From NCBI GenBank assembly GCA_964537685.1, contig CAZICM010000046.1, positions 4,255 to 68,254 on the forward strand: DNA of 64,000 bases. Reading direction: 5' to 3'. Made by a program: the position numbers and the translations under genes. The notes beneath the pieces were generated by a model. The model worked only from the letters and a program-made list of their open reading frames with translations, did no database searches and was not told the DNA's origin. Positions 7,263-15,092 of this stretch are shown here, piece by piece. Every line of letters begins with the position of its first letter. The stretch's first letter is position 1. Source of the DNA: CAZICM01 sp964537685. Lineage in GTDB: Bacteria > Myxococcota_A > Polyangia > Polyangiales > Polyangiaceae.

Positions 7263-9275
7263 TCAATTCGGAACCAGGCACATATAGCTCGCGCCGTTAT
7301 CATTCGTATCGCACAAAGCTCCCGTCTCACAACAATCCATCAGCGGATCGCAGGCTTGACCTATCGTCAAAATATCGGAACAGGCAGGCGGTCCTCCACC
7401 TACGCCACCTCCTCCTCCCGAGCCTCCGCCGCCGCCCGCGCCGTCGTTGATGTCCAGCGTCCAATAGGCCCGGTGATTGTTCTCCGCCAGCCCCTGGAAC
7501 GGTACCCGAAACGCGGGATAACTCGCGTCCTGACCCGCTTTGGCCTTCTCCAGGTCTATCGCCGCTACCCAAATCTGCTGCGTTCCTTCTCCAAGCACGA
7601 CCCCATACTCCCGCTTGGTGTTAAACGCTATCCAGTTGTAATCCCCAGGCGGCGCCCATGTCGGTTGGCTGTTCTGATATTGTCCGTCCGTTGTCATGTT
7701 TGATGTGATCCGGTTCGCTTTGAGAAGCTCGATGGGCTGTCCTCCTCCCGCAGGTACCAGGAAGAGCTGGGCCGTGTTGTCGCCATGACCGCCTTTGCCC
7801 GTTGAATAGGCAACCCATCCCGCATCCGGCGAGAAAATCGGAAAGAGATTGGATTGGCCAGCAGGTGGGGGCAATAACACCGATGGCTGCCCAAAATTGG
7901 TCCCCTGCGTCACCGGGATCATCGCCAGTGATGATCCTCCGGGGGAATCGCCATTGCCTGTCGCAAAAACGACCTGATCCCCCATCGGCGACCAATCAGG
8001 ATGCGTGCCTTCTAATGCACCCGTTGGAACATCCTGGATATAGGCTCCCGTTGTCCGGTCCACCACCCACATCTTTCCCTTCCACGCCGCAATGACATAT
8101 TTGTTATCCGGTGAGATCGTCGCAAATCCATGACCTCCTGTATTCGCCACTTTCTTGACCAGCGGATCGGGCGGCGGATCTTTGGTCACACCCATAATCC
8201 ACAGGCTTTGGCCGCTGTCGGCGCTGACGGGAGCCGCCATGAACTGGCCGTCTCTCGAGACCACATGGCAGGCTACGCATTTGACCGAATCGCCGTCGGG
8301 ATAGGTTGTCGCGGGTTTGCCAACGATATAATCCTCGGGATTTTGCTTGGAAATCTTGCCGCGCCGCACTCCGGCAGAGGTCGTCGACCAATAGAAAATG
8401 GCGCCCTTTACGTCCTGCTTGGAGAAGCCGATTTCAATGGGATTGGAGCGATGGATGACCGCGGGGTTCTTGCTTGCATCCAGGCCATCCACGGTGAGGG
8501 TCGCGGTCATGCCGGCATTTGAGCCCGCGATATAGTTCCATGCTACTTCATTGACCTCCCAGCATCCCGCAGGAGGATTTTTACCTGCGCATAGCCCATG
8601 TGCGCCGTCGGTGTATACGGTGACTTCGGAGCTGGGGCCTTTGAAAATCAAGCGGAATTGGGTCCAGCCCAAGGTTCTCCATTGAAAGAGCGTTCGATAG
8701 ATGTTGCGGGGGAAACGGGTCTGGTCGCTAGGATAGACAATGAGGGGGGATTTTGCATCCATAACAGGCATACCACCCCAAGAGCCTGGGTCGCTGGGCA
8801 TGCCGATGGTGACATTGAGGGTGAAGGTGACGGTTGTGGTTGAGGTGACGCAGCCATCTCCGGCTTCGATGGTGACGATTCCGCCCGCGGAGGCATTGGG
8901 GGCAAGTACGCCTGCCATGATATCGCCGGGAGGTGTATCATCGGGGCGGGTGGCTTTCCAAGTGAGCTTGCTTCCATCGATGGGTTCGGAGTGTCCGTCG
9001 CTGAAGGTACCCGTGGCGGTGAAGGTGATGGGGGAAGCGGGACCGCCATCGAGGGTGACGCTGGAATTAGCGGGGGAGAGGGCGATAGAGGAGAGGCCGT
9101 TGATACAGGCCATTTGGCCGCCGCCTCCGGCGCCGCCTGTATTGTTGCCTCCGGTGCTGGTGCTGCCGGACGAGGTCGAACTGCCCGTTGTATTGCCTTC
9201 GGTATCGCCGGAGCACGAGCAACCGGCGGCCGTCGCTGAAAGAACAAGGATCGCCGCAAGAATCATCGATCGCAT
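7263..9275 (-). CDS. TolB-like beta-propeller lipoprotein with a c-type haem motif
   Basis: A 670-residue exported lipoprotein. The longest frame starts at 9722, but ATG 9275 has an AAGGAGG site and opens a clean lipoprotein signal (SATAAGC). A Ser/Thr/Gly-rich linker follows, then an Ig-like region (about 55-150). The central part contains a CVACH haem-attachment-like motif at residues 333-337, followed by WD40-like PD40/TolB strands such as SPDNKYVIAAWKG, HPDWSPMGDQVVFATG and SPDAGWVAYSTG. The tail has a Gly-rich stretch and a Cys-rich end (CDPLMDCCETGALC). Such proteins are recurrent in myxobacteria, but their role is unknown. The haem motif suggests a redox or haem-binding propeller, which is inference. 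Confidence 0.85.
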   Translation of the reverse strand: MRSMILAAILVLSATAAGCSCSGDTEGNTTGSSTSSGSTSTGGNNTGGAGGGGQMACINGLSSIALSPANSSVTLDGGPASPITFTATGTFSDGHSEPIDGSKLTWKATRPDDTPPGDIMAGVLAPNASAGGIVTIEAGDGCVTSTTTVTFTLNVTIGMPSDPGSWGGMPVMDAKSPLIVYPSDQTRFPRNIYRTLFQWRTLGWTQFRLIFKGPSSEVTVYTDGAHGLCAGKNPPAGCWEVNEVAWNYIAGSNAGMTATLTVDGLDASKNPAVIHRSNPIEIGFSKQDVKGAIFYWSTTSAGVRRGKISKQNPEDYIVGKPATTYPDGDSVKCVACHVVSRDGQFMAAPVSADSGQSLWIMGVTKDPPPDPLVKKVANTGGHGFATISPDNKYVIAAWKGKMWVVDRTTGAYIQDVPTGALEGTHPDWSPMGDQVVFATGNGDSPGGSSLAMIPVTQGTNFGQPSVLLPPPAGQSNLFPIFSPDAGWVAYSTGKGGHGDNTAQLFLVPAGGGQPIELLKANRITSNMTTDGQYQNSQPTWAPPGDYNWIAFNTKREYGVVLGEGTQQIWVAAIDLEKAKAGQDASYPAFRVPFQGLAENNHRAYWTLDINDGAGGGGGSGGGGGVGGGPPACSDILTIGQACDPLMDCCETGALCDTNDNGASYMCLVPN

Positions 9276-9290
9276 GGAAAGCCTCCTTGG

Positions 9291-9307
9291 CCGGGCGGTC
9301 CGCCCGG
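9291..9307 (-). promoter_or_regulatory. GC-rich hairpin immediately before the lipoprotein Shine-Dalgarno
   Basis: CCGGGCG (9291-9297) and CGCCCGG (9301-9307) form a perfect 7-bp stem with a 3-base loop. In the minus-strand message the stem ends 2 bases before the AAGGAGG of the TolB-like lipoprotein gene. It could stabilise the 5' leader or hinder ribosome access. No binding protein can be named. Confidence 0.4.
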
Positions 9308-9416
9308 TTCCTGTCCAGCATATACCAATCGCGGCGGTGTGCTTTGTTTTTTTAGGGGTAGTCAGCCGTGGCCTGTCCGTGTAAATAAAAGGACAGCAAG
9401 ATAGGGAGAAGGCAGG

Positions 9417-10346
9417 ATGGCGAAAATTGCAGTGTTGGGTATGGGGGCGATGGGTTCGCGTATGGCCAAGGCCCTCGTTGAGGCTGGCCACGAAGTGGCT
9501 GTTTGGAATATCCTTGCTGAAGCATGCGATCCATTGGTCGCGCTTGGTGCTAAAGCATTCTCCACGCCTAGGCAGGCCGTCAAAGAATGTGAATTCACCA
9601 TTGCGATGGTGTGGGATGATGAAGCCTCCAAATATGTGTGGCTCGATCGGGAAGTTGGGGCCATGCGTTCCTTGAGCCCCGGATCTGTGGCTCTTGAGTG
9701 CGCGACGCTGACCCTGGAGCATGCATCGCTCCTCCGCCGGGAAGCCAGCGAAAGAGGTATTGAATTTGTCTCTGCTCCCATGTCGGGTTCTTTGCCTGAA
9801 GCCGATGCCAAAACATTGATTTTTACCGTTGGAGCCACAAACGAAACGTTTAGGAGGATTGAGCCTATCTTATTGGCCATGGGCAAGAAAATCCACCACG
9901 CCGGCGGGCCTCTCGACGGGATATCGACGAAGCTGATCATCAACGGCAAGCTCGCTATCGAATACGCTTTTGCGGCCGAAATGGTGGCGTTGATGCGTAT
10001 TGGCGGTATGGATACAGAACGAAGGCTCCAGATTGTCGAAACGACGGCACCGTTCTCGCCGAGAGGCATTCGCGAGGCTCGTTTTATGCTTGAGGGCAAC
10101 GAATCGGTTCGCGTTAAGATTAACCAACTGGTTAAAGACGGTGAATGTCAAATCGCGCAGGCCAGATCGCTTGGTGTGCCATGCCCTCTGCTTGAAGCGG
10201 CGGTCGATATTTTCAGAAAAGCGCGTGATCAAGGCTATGGTGACAGCGACTCGGTGGTGCTGGCCAGGCTGCACGAGCAAGCGGCTCGGACCTCGCACCG
10301 ATATGTGAATGTATCGGGCCTAACTGTTGCCTCAATGGAGGAATGA
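9417..10346 (+). CDS. NAD(P)-dependent beta-hydroxyacid dehydrogenase family oxidoreductase
   Basis: A 309-residue member of the 3-hydroxyisobutyrate dehydrogenase/6-phosphogluconate dehydrogenase-like family. The Rossmann nucleotide-binding loop GMGAMG is at residues 8-13. The family's helical interdomain segment with the catalytic lysine appears as STKLIINGKLAIEY (about 165-180). Family members oxidise or reduce beta-hydroxyacids or semialdehydes such as tartronate semialdehyde, hydroxyisobutyrate and sulfolactaldehyde. The usual NN after the catalytic Lys reads ING here. The gene is immediately followed, with no gap, by a TauE/SafE exporter, so the product or substrate may be an exported anion. 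The specific substrate cannot be assigned. Confidence 0.88.
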   Translation: MAKIAVLGMGAMGSRMAKALVEAGHEVAVWNILAEACDPLVALGAKAFSTPRQAVKECEFTIAMVWDDEASKYVWLDREVGAMRSLSPGSVALECATLTLEHASLLRREASERGIEFVSAPMSGSLPEADAKTLIFTVGATNETFRRIEPILLAMGKKIHHAGGPLDGISTKLIINGKLAIEYAFAAEMVALMRIGGMDTERRLQIVETTAPFSPRGIREARFMLEGNESVRVKINQLVKDGECQIAQARSLGVPCPLLEAAVDIFRKARDQGYGDSDSVVLARLHEQAARTSHRYVNVSGLTVASMEE

Positions 10347-11132
10347 ATGTTATTCGCAGTATTCGTCGGAGTCGGCGTATTTGCCGGCATCCTCTCGGCG
10401 ATGCTTGGGATAGGCGGAGGGCAAGTGTTGGTCCCCTGTCTTCTTGTGGCATTGGGCACTTCCGTTCCAGGCGACTATTTAATGAAGACCGTGCTGGCCA
10501 CGTCTTTGGCCACCATACCCTTCACAGGAGGCTTTGCCGCCTACCAGCAATACCGGGCGGGCAATGTTGACTTCTCCAAGGTTAGAAAACTAGCGGTAGG
10601 CGTTATTGTAGGCGCTTTGGCTGGTGGTCTGGCCGCCCCCTTTGTCCGCGCGAGCATACTCAAAGGGTTATTTGTCGCGTTCGCCTTTTATATTGGCCTG
10701 CAGATGCTTGTTGGCCGTCATCCAAAATTCAAATCCAGCTTCAATGCGCGCTCGGCGACGGTGGCTGGAACAATCACGGGGGCTTTTTCTTCGTGGATAG
10801 GCATTGGCGGTGGTGCCATTGTCGTTCCCTACCTGCTTGCTGTGGGGACCGAAGTTAAGAAAGCAACAGGCATTTCCTCCGCGGTTGGCGTGGTTGTCGC
10901 TGCCTCCGCCTCCGCCGGCTACGCATGGGCCGCCCACTTGCAGGATATTTCGCTGCCCAACCAATGGGGTTTTATCCATGGCCCCGCCTTCGCCGGAATC
11001 GTCACCGGTTCGGTGTTTGGTGTGCTCATTGGAATGCGTCTCGCGAAGATCGCTCCTGCCCCTGTGATCAAGAGACTATTTGCGATTACGCTGCTGGCGG
11101 CGGGTGCCAAAATGCTGTCTAGCTTTTTCTAA
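10347..11132 (+). CDS. TauE/SafE family anion exporter
   Basis: A 261-residue inner-membrane protein with about eight hydrophobic helices in two related halves, each opening with the family's GIGGGxxxVP-type turn (GIGGGQVLVPCLL near residue 22 and GIGGGAIVVPYLLA near 152). TauE/SafE proteins export small anions such as sulfite, sulfoacetate, taurine products and other organic acids. Its ATG directly abuts the TGA of the dehydrogenase gene, with GGAGG inside the end of that gene, so the two are translationally coupled. The substrate is not evident from sequence. Confidence 0.9.
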   Translation: MLFAVFVGVGVFAGILSAMLGIGGGQVLVPCLLVALGTSVPGDYLMKTVLATSLATIPFTGGFAAYQQYRAGNVDFSKVRKLAVGVIVGALAGGLAAPFVRASILKGLFVAFAFYIGLQMLVGRHPKFKSSFNARSATVAGTITGAFSSWIGIGGGAIVVPYLLAVGTEVKKATGISSAVGVVVAASASAGYAWAAHLQDISLPNQWGFIHGPAFAGIVTGSVFGVLIGMRLAKIAPAPVIKRLFAITLLAAGAKMLSSFF

Positions 11133-11174
11133 CGCAAACCATCCATTCGCGACGAATAGATGGCCGTGGTGCGT

Positions 11175-11561
11175 CTACTGGCCTGCCGGGGGTTGCCAGA
11201 GCTCGACTTTATTTCCCTCAGGATCGATAACCCAGGCAAAGATGCCATACTCCGACTCGTCAATTTTATCGAGCACATTGCAGCCTTCTTCACGCAACAC
11301 GTTCGCGAGGGCCCGCGCGTCTTCGACCCGGTAGTTCACCATAAATGAAGCCGTTCCCGGTGCGAAAGTCTCGCCCCCGGAGGAACCGATCGACCAGATC
11401 GTTGTTCCAGCGACGGGAGCACCCGTATCGTCGGTCCAGCGGAAAGCGGCGCCGCCCCATTCCTGAACATCGATGCCCAAGTGGCGCTTGTACCATGCTT
11501 GCAATGCCGCCGGGTCTTTAGCCTTAAAGAAAATACCACCGATTCCAGTAACTCGCTTCAT
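11175..11561 (-). CDS. VOC (glyoxalase/bleomycin-resistance fold) family protein
   Basis: A 128-residue protein with the two-module VOC fold: VTGIGGIFFKAKDPAALQAW at the N-terminus and the DPEGNKVELWQP ending typical of the family. The preferred start is ATG 11561, which has GGAG six bases upstream; a GTG at 11573 lies inside that ribosome site. VOC proteins include lyases, dioxygenases and resistance proteins, so a reaction cannot be given. It is divergent from a LysR regulator, a common arrangement when the regulator controls its neighbour. Confidence 0.88.
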   Translation of the reverse strand: MKRVTGIGGIFFKAKDPAALQAWYKRHLGIDVQEWGGAAFRWTDDTGAPVAGTTIWSIGSSGGETFAPGTASFMVNYRVEDARALANVLREEGCNVLDKIDESEYGIFAWVIDPEGNKVELWQPPAGQ

Positions 11562-11723
11562 GATGATCTCCACGCTCCGTTCTCAATGGTTGCTCATCTC
11601 TTGTAGCGAGCCCACCTTAGTGTGGGTAAATCCTGCGCGTCAATAGAAATGTTGAAGAAGTTTCTGGGCTGTCTGTTATAGAAGGACGAGCATGCATGAA
11701 CCCAATGCGCAGGCTCGAGGAAA

Positions 11724-12641
11724 ATGAATCATCTCGGCGAAATTGAAGCTTTTCTGACGGTTGCCGATCTGGGCAGCTTTACCGCCGCTGCCAAACAGCT
11801 TTCGCTCACCACGTCTTATACCAGTAAACTCGTCTCCCGGCTTGAAGATCGGCTTGGGGTTCGCCTGCTCCACCGAAGCACGCGAACCTTAACGCTTAGC
11901 GATCCCGGCCGAGCCTTCTATGAGCGCTGCAAAGAGGCTTTTCTTCATCTCGATGCCGCTGTCGCATCCGCCGCCGAGCTTCAATTCAAGCCGCGAGGGC
12001 GTTTGCGTGTCTCGGTTCCAGCGACTATGGGCATCACATGGCTCCTTCAGCCCTTGGCTCAGTTCGCGGCCCGTTTTCCCGACTTGGTGCTTGACGTGGC
12101 GTTTTTAGACCGGCGCGTAGATTTATTGTCCGAGGGGTTTGATGTGACGCTGCGCGCGGGTGATTTGCAGGATTCGAGCCTGGCCGCCCGGCGCTTGGGC
12201 TCTGCGGCGATGGTGCTGGCTGCCTCGGAGGCTTATATCGCCCAGCGCGGCGCTCCTGAGCAGCCCGAGGAATTAACACAACATGCCTGTTTGATTTACA
12301 CACACCACGCTGTCCCGAATATTTGGCAGCTAAAAGGTCCTGATCGAGAGGTATCCGTAGAAGTGAAAGGGCGTATGATTGGCAACAGCGCGGCGATGTT
12401 ATGCGAGGCGGCTTGCGAAGGTTTGGGTATTATGTTTGCGCCGGTCTTTCATCTGGGCGTGCATTTGCGGGAAGGCAGGCTGAAGCGGATCTTACCCCAG
12501 TGGGAACGGCCCACACCGGTGCCCATTCACATTGTTTTTCCAGATGCGCGGCACGTTCCGTTGAAGACACGCCTTTTTGTGGAGGCGATGGTGGCATTTT
12601 TCCGCGACCCGCCTTGGAGCGGCTGGGAGCAACCGAACTAG
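11724..12641 (+). CDS. LysR family transcriptional regulator
   Basis: A 305-residue LysR-type regulator. The N-terminal winged helix-turn-helix (residues 1-60) reads EAFLTVADLGSFTAAAKQL and then LEDRLGVRLLHRSTRTL, both diagnostic. The rest is the periplasmic-binding-protein-like effector domain. It is transcribed away from the VOC gene, with about 160 bp between the two starts that must hold the promoters. The gene ends tail-to-tail with the metallo-beta-lactamase-fold gene, sharing a CTAG that provides the TAG of both. The effector is unknown. Confidence 0.93.
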   Translation: MNHLGEIEAFLTVADLGSFTAAAKQLSLTTSYTSKLVSRLEDRLGVRLLHRSTRTLTLSDPGRAFYERCKEAFLHLDAAVASAAELQFKPRGRLRVSVPATMGITWLLQPLAQFAARFPDLVLDVAFLDRRVDLLSEGFDVTLRAGDLQDSSLAARRLGSAAMVLAASEAYIAQRGAPEQPEELTQHACLIYTHHAVPNIWQLKGPDREVSVEVKGRMIGNSAAMLCEAACEGLGIMFAPVFHLGVHLREGRLKRILPQWERPTPVPIHIVFPDARHVPLKTRLFVEAMVAFFRDPPWSGWEQPN

Positions 12642-13735
12642 GGCAAGGATTCTTTGTAAACGGCGGGTACATTAACCGTTGTATGAATCCAGTCCCACAG
12701 AGCATAGCCCTTAAAGCTCTCCATGGTGACGCTCGTGACCGTTTCTTGTTCGGTCTTGCCAGATCCAACGGCGGTCTTCACCTCGCTGACGAGCGTGCTG
12801 AGATAGTTGACCGAAAAATCAAAGGCATCCACGCCCACGGCCCGGCCATGCCCAGGCACAACAATTGTATCCCCCGGCCAAGCGGCCTTTACATTGGCCA
12901 GAGTTAGCCCCGTTTCCGCGCCATGTCCATCGAGCAGCCAGGGAATGGCGGGCTGTTCAGCAACCAGGCCATTGCCTGTCCAGAGAACGGTTTTTCCACC
13001 GCTTTTTGCACTCACAAACAGATCGCCGCCGGTCTGGGCAAAGCCAAAATCCCGGGCTTCGACTTGAACGCCGCCCAAATCGATAGACCAATTTTGGCCT
13101 GGAGCCACCAAGAGATCGGCGGCAACAGGCTTAATTTCATCCAAGCCTTGATCGGCGCCGAAATTCATCTTCATAAAGGCGATATCCTCGGCGAAATGCT
13201 GAGCAATATAGTCGGCGGCATGTTTATGCTGAACAATATGAACATCACTGGGCAAGAAGGTATTGCCATAGCAGTGGTCTCCATGAGCGCTGGTGTTGAT
13301 GACATGGGTAATGGGTTTATCGGTTTGAGTTTGAACCAGGGCGATCAGTTGGCAAAAGAGCTGGCGATTGATGAGGCTTTCAACGAGTACGACGCCGGAT
13401 TCTCCGATAATAAAGCCGGCACTGGTTGCGAGGGGGATTCCCTTGGGGGCGTAATTGTCTTTATTGCTATCATAGACAGCAAAGACCGAAGGAGCGAGTT
13501 CTTCGGCGACGAGCTGTATGGCGTTGGGGGTCCAGACGAGCTGTGGATTTGGGTCCGTGAAGGTTGGGGGAGAGTTACAAGCGCTGAAGATTTGAGGGGC
13601 GACATTGCCGGACGAAGAACTGCTGGAAGATGCAGTGCTGGAAGATGAAGGGCCAGAGGAGCCTGTATTATCGCCGCAGGCAGCGATGGCAAGACCGAGG
13701 GTGAGAGCTGATGTCGTGAAAGCATGACGGTTCAT
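12638..13735 (-). CDS. Metallo-beta-lactamase-fold lipoprotein with altered metal motif
   Basis: A 365-residue exported hydrolase-fold protein. It has a lipoprotein signal ending IAAC and then a long Ser-rich linker, both typical of myxobacterial lipoproteins. The preferred start ATG 13735 has GGAG six bases upstream; another ATG lies at 13747. The fold's key HxHxDH motif is present as SAHGDH (about residues 149-154), so the first zinc-ligand His is Ser while the other His, Asp and His remain. A later PGHGRAVG supplies another typical metal-binding loop. Relatives include the quinoprotein-relay and SoxH-like metallohydrolases. With one ligand missing, the protein may bind a single metal or act on an unusual substrate. 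Confidence 0.85.
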   Translation of the reverse strand: MNRHAFTTSALTLGLAIAACGDNTGSSGPSSSSTASSSSSSSGNVAPQIFSACNSPPTFTDPNPQLVWTPNAIQLVAEELAPSVFAVYDSNKDNYAPKGIPLATSAGFIIGESGVVLVESLINRQLFCQLIALVQTQTDKPITHVINTSAHGDHCYGNTFLPSDVHIVQHKHAADYIAQHFAEDIAFMKMNFGADQGLDEIKPVAADLLVAPGQNWSIDLGGVQVEARDFGFAQTGGDLFVSAKSGGKTVLWTGNGLVAEQPAIPWLLDGHGAETGLTLANVKAAWPGDTIVVPGHGRAVGVDAFDFSVNYLSTLVSEVKTAVGSGKTEQETVTSVTMESFKGYALWDWIHTTVNVPAVYKESLP

Positions 13736-13769
13736 GGGCTTCTCCATAGTGCGAGGAAAGGAAACAATT

Positions 13770-13788
13770 CGGTTCGGCGGACGAACCG
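13770..13788. promoter_or_regulatory. Perfect 7-bp inverted repeat upstream of the metallo-hydrolase gene
   Basis: CGGTTCG (13770-13776) and CGAACCG (13782-13788) are exact reverse complements around GCGGA. The repeat is 34 bp upstream of the metallo-beta-lactamase-fold start, in the 235-bp divergent region shared with the AAA ATPase gene. It may be a dimeric-regulator site or an mRNA hairpin. The rest of this region is G-rich and shows nothing else clear except a TTGACA at 13934-13939, 31 bp before the ATPase start. Confidence 0.4.
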
Positions 13789-13970
13789 GGTGCGTAGGAA
13801 TTTACGTCCGAGCGGTGGCTGGGATTAGCCGCTTCGGAGGACAAGGATTCTTGACTGAGGATGAGGAATGGGGAGCGTGTGTTTGGGGTAAGGGGAGGCG
13901 TGGGAGGCGTGGACCGAGGGCCGATCGTTTTTCTTGACATTCAAAACCAATCCGCTTAAACCATGTCCCA

Positions 13971-15092
13971 ATGATTAGCCGCGCATGGTTTCACAACTTC
14001 AAAGCCATCGAGAAGATGAGCATCGATTTGGGCCGGTTGACCATTCTCGTTGGCCCGAATGGCTCGGGTAAAACCAGCGTGCTCGAGGGAATTCACCTCT
14101 TGGCCGAGGCCATCCATCCCGCTTCGACTTCTAGGTGGGTAAGAACCAAGCGATTCGAATCCATCGCTCGCAAAAAGTCCGATGGACATGTCTATCTTGA
14201 AATGGATGTCTCCACCTCCACCGGCAGGGGTATGATTGAAATTGATGCCCCCAAAGAGAGTTGGATGGATGCCCTGAAGTTGAAGCCCCGTTACACATGG
14301 GCATGCTTTCCGGGGTACGAGACCGAGGCGCTCGATGAAGACTCGGGCAGTCCCCAATCGCTTATGGACATGCTCCGCTCGGCCATGCTGATTCGCTTGG
14401 AAGCATCCAAATTGGCCATACCCAGCTATTCCGATTTACCCGTGCCCAAGGTCTTGTCTGACGGTGAAGGACTTGCCTCCGCCATTGCCTATCTCATTAT
14501 CAGCGAACCCGAGCGATTGGAGCATATTGCCGGCCAGCTCCGAAGACTCTTCCCCTCCGTTCGAAAAATTCGTGCCGAGCGTGCGAGAGCCATCCTTGAA
14601 GTCATTGAAGAACATGATCCCGACAAGGGTACGCGCGTGTTTCGCCAGCCGGTGTGGGGTTATCACGTCCTTTTGGACACCATCCATGCGGATGGAATTC
14701 CCCTGAGCCAGGCTAGTGAAGGAATAACGTTGGCCCTTGGTCTGCTGGCGATTCTTCATTCCCAACAAGCTCCCCGCGTTCTTTTGTGGGACGATATCGA
14801 TAAAGCCTTTCATCCCAAGGCCCAGCAGGATCTCATTCCGTTGATTCGAGACATATTGAAGGAGATTCCAGAGCTTCAGATTGTGGGGACAACGCATTCC
14901 CCCTATCTATTGGATGCCCTATCCTACGATGAAGTGCGGGTGATGGCGATGCAGGAGAATGGAGCGCTTGTGTGTGCGCCACTAACCGAGCATCCGGCCT
15001 ATGAGAAGTGGAAAGACGATGTGAAGCCCGGTGAGTTATGGATGTCGCGCATGGAGAAATGGGTACATGAAAAAGCTGGGGTAAAGGAATGA
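13971..15092 (+). CDS. AAA family ATPase (OLD/AAA_21-like), first gene of a two-gene system
   Basis: A 373-residue P-loop ATPase of the SMC/OLD-like AAA group. Residues 1-35 give the typical start ending in Walker A GPNGSGKT (28-35, Lys34). A signature-like segment SQASEGITLALGLLA lies at 246-260. Walker B is RVLLWDDID at 269-277, with Asp where the catalytic Glu usually stands, followed by the family's HP turn. The H-loop His is in THSPYLLD (His309). The stop overlaps the ATG of the next gene by 4 bp, so the two are coupled. OLD-like ATPases next to TOPRIM-type partners are frequent in anti-phage systems such as OLD/Gabija-like and PARIS-like loci. A defence role is inferred, not shown. A possible TTGACA element lies 31 bp upstream. 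Confidence 0.85.
   Translation: MISRAWFHNFKAIEKMSIDLGRLTILVGPNGSGKTSVLEGIHLLAEAIHPASTSRWVRTKRFESIARKKSDGHVYLEMDVSTSTGRGMIEIDAPKESWMDALKLKPRYTWACFPGYETEALDEDSGSPQSLMDMLRSAMLIRLEASKLAIPSYSDLPVPKVLSDGEGLASAIAYLIISEPERLEHIAGQLRRLFPSVRKIRAERARAILEVIEEHDPDKGTRVFRQPVWGYHVLLDTIHADGIPLSQASEGITLALGLLAILHSQQAPRVLLWDDIDKAFHPKAQQDLIPLIRDILKEIPELQIVGTTHSPYLLDALSYDEVRVMAMQENGALVCAPLTEHPAYEKWKDDVKPGELWMSRMEKWVHEKAGVKE

Noticed and set aside
7194..7703. 169-residue frame on the + strand over the TolB-like lipoprotein
   Set aside because: It lies fully opposite a gene with a strong ribosome site and signal peptide, is Arg-rich and has no recognisable domain; it is a shadow frame.
9276..9722. 149-residue N-terminal extension of the TolB-like lipoprotein frame
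   Set aside because: It overlaps the dehydrogenase gene on the other strand and precedes a perfect AAGGAGG-ATG that opens a lipoprotein signal.
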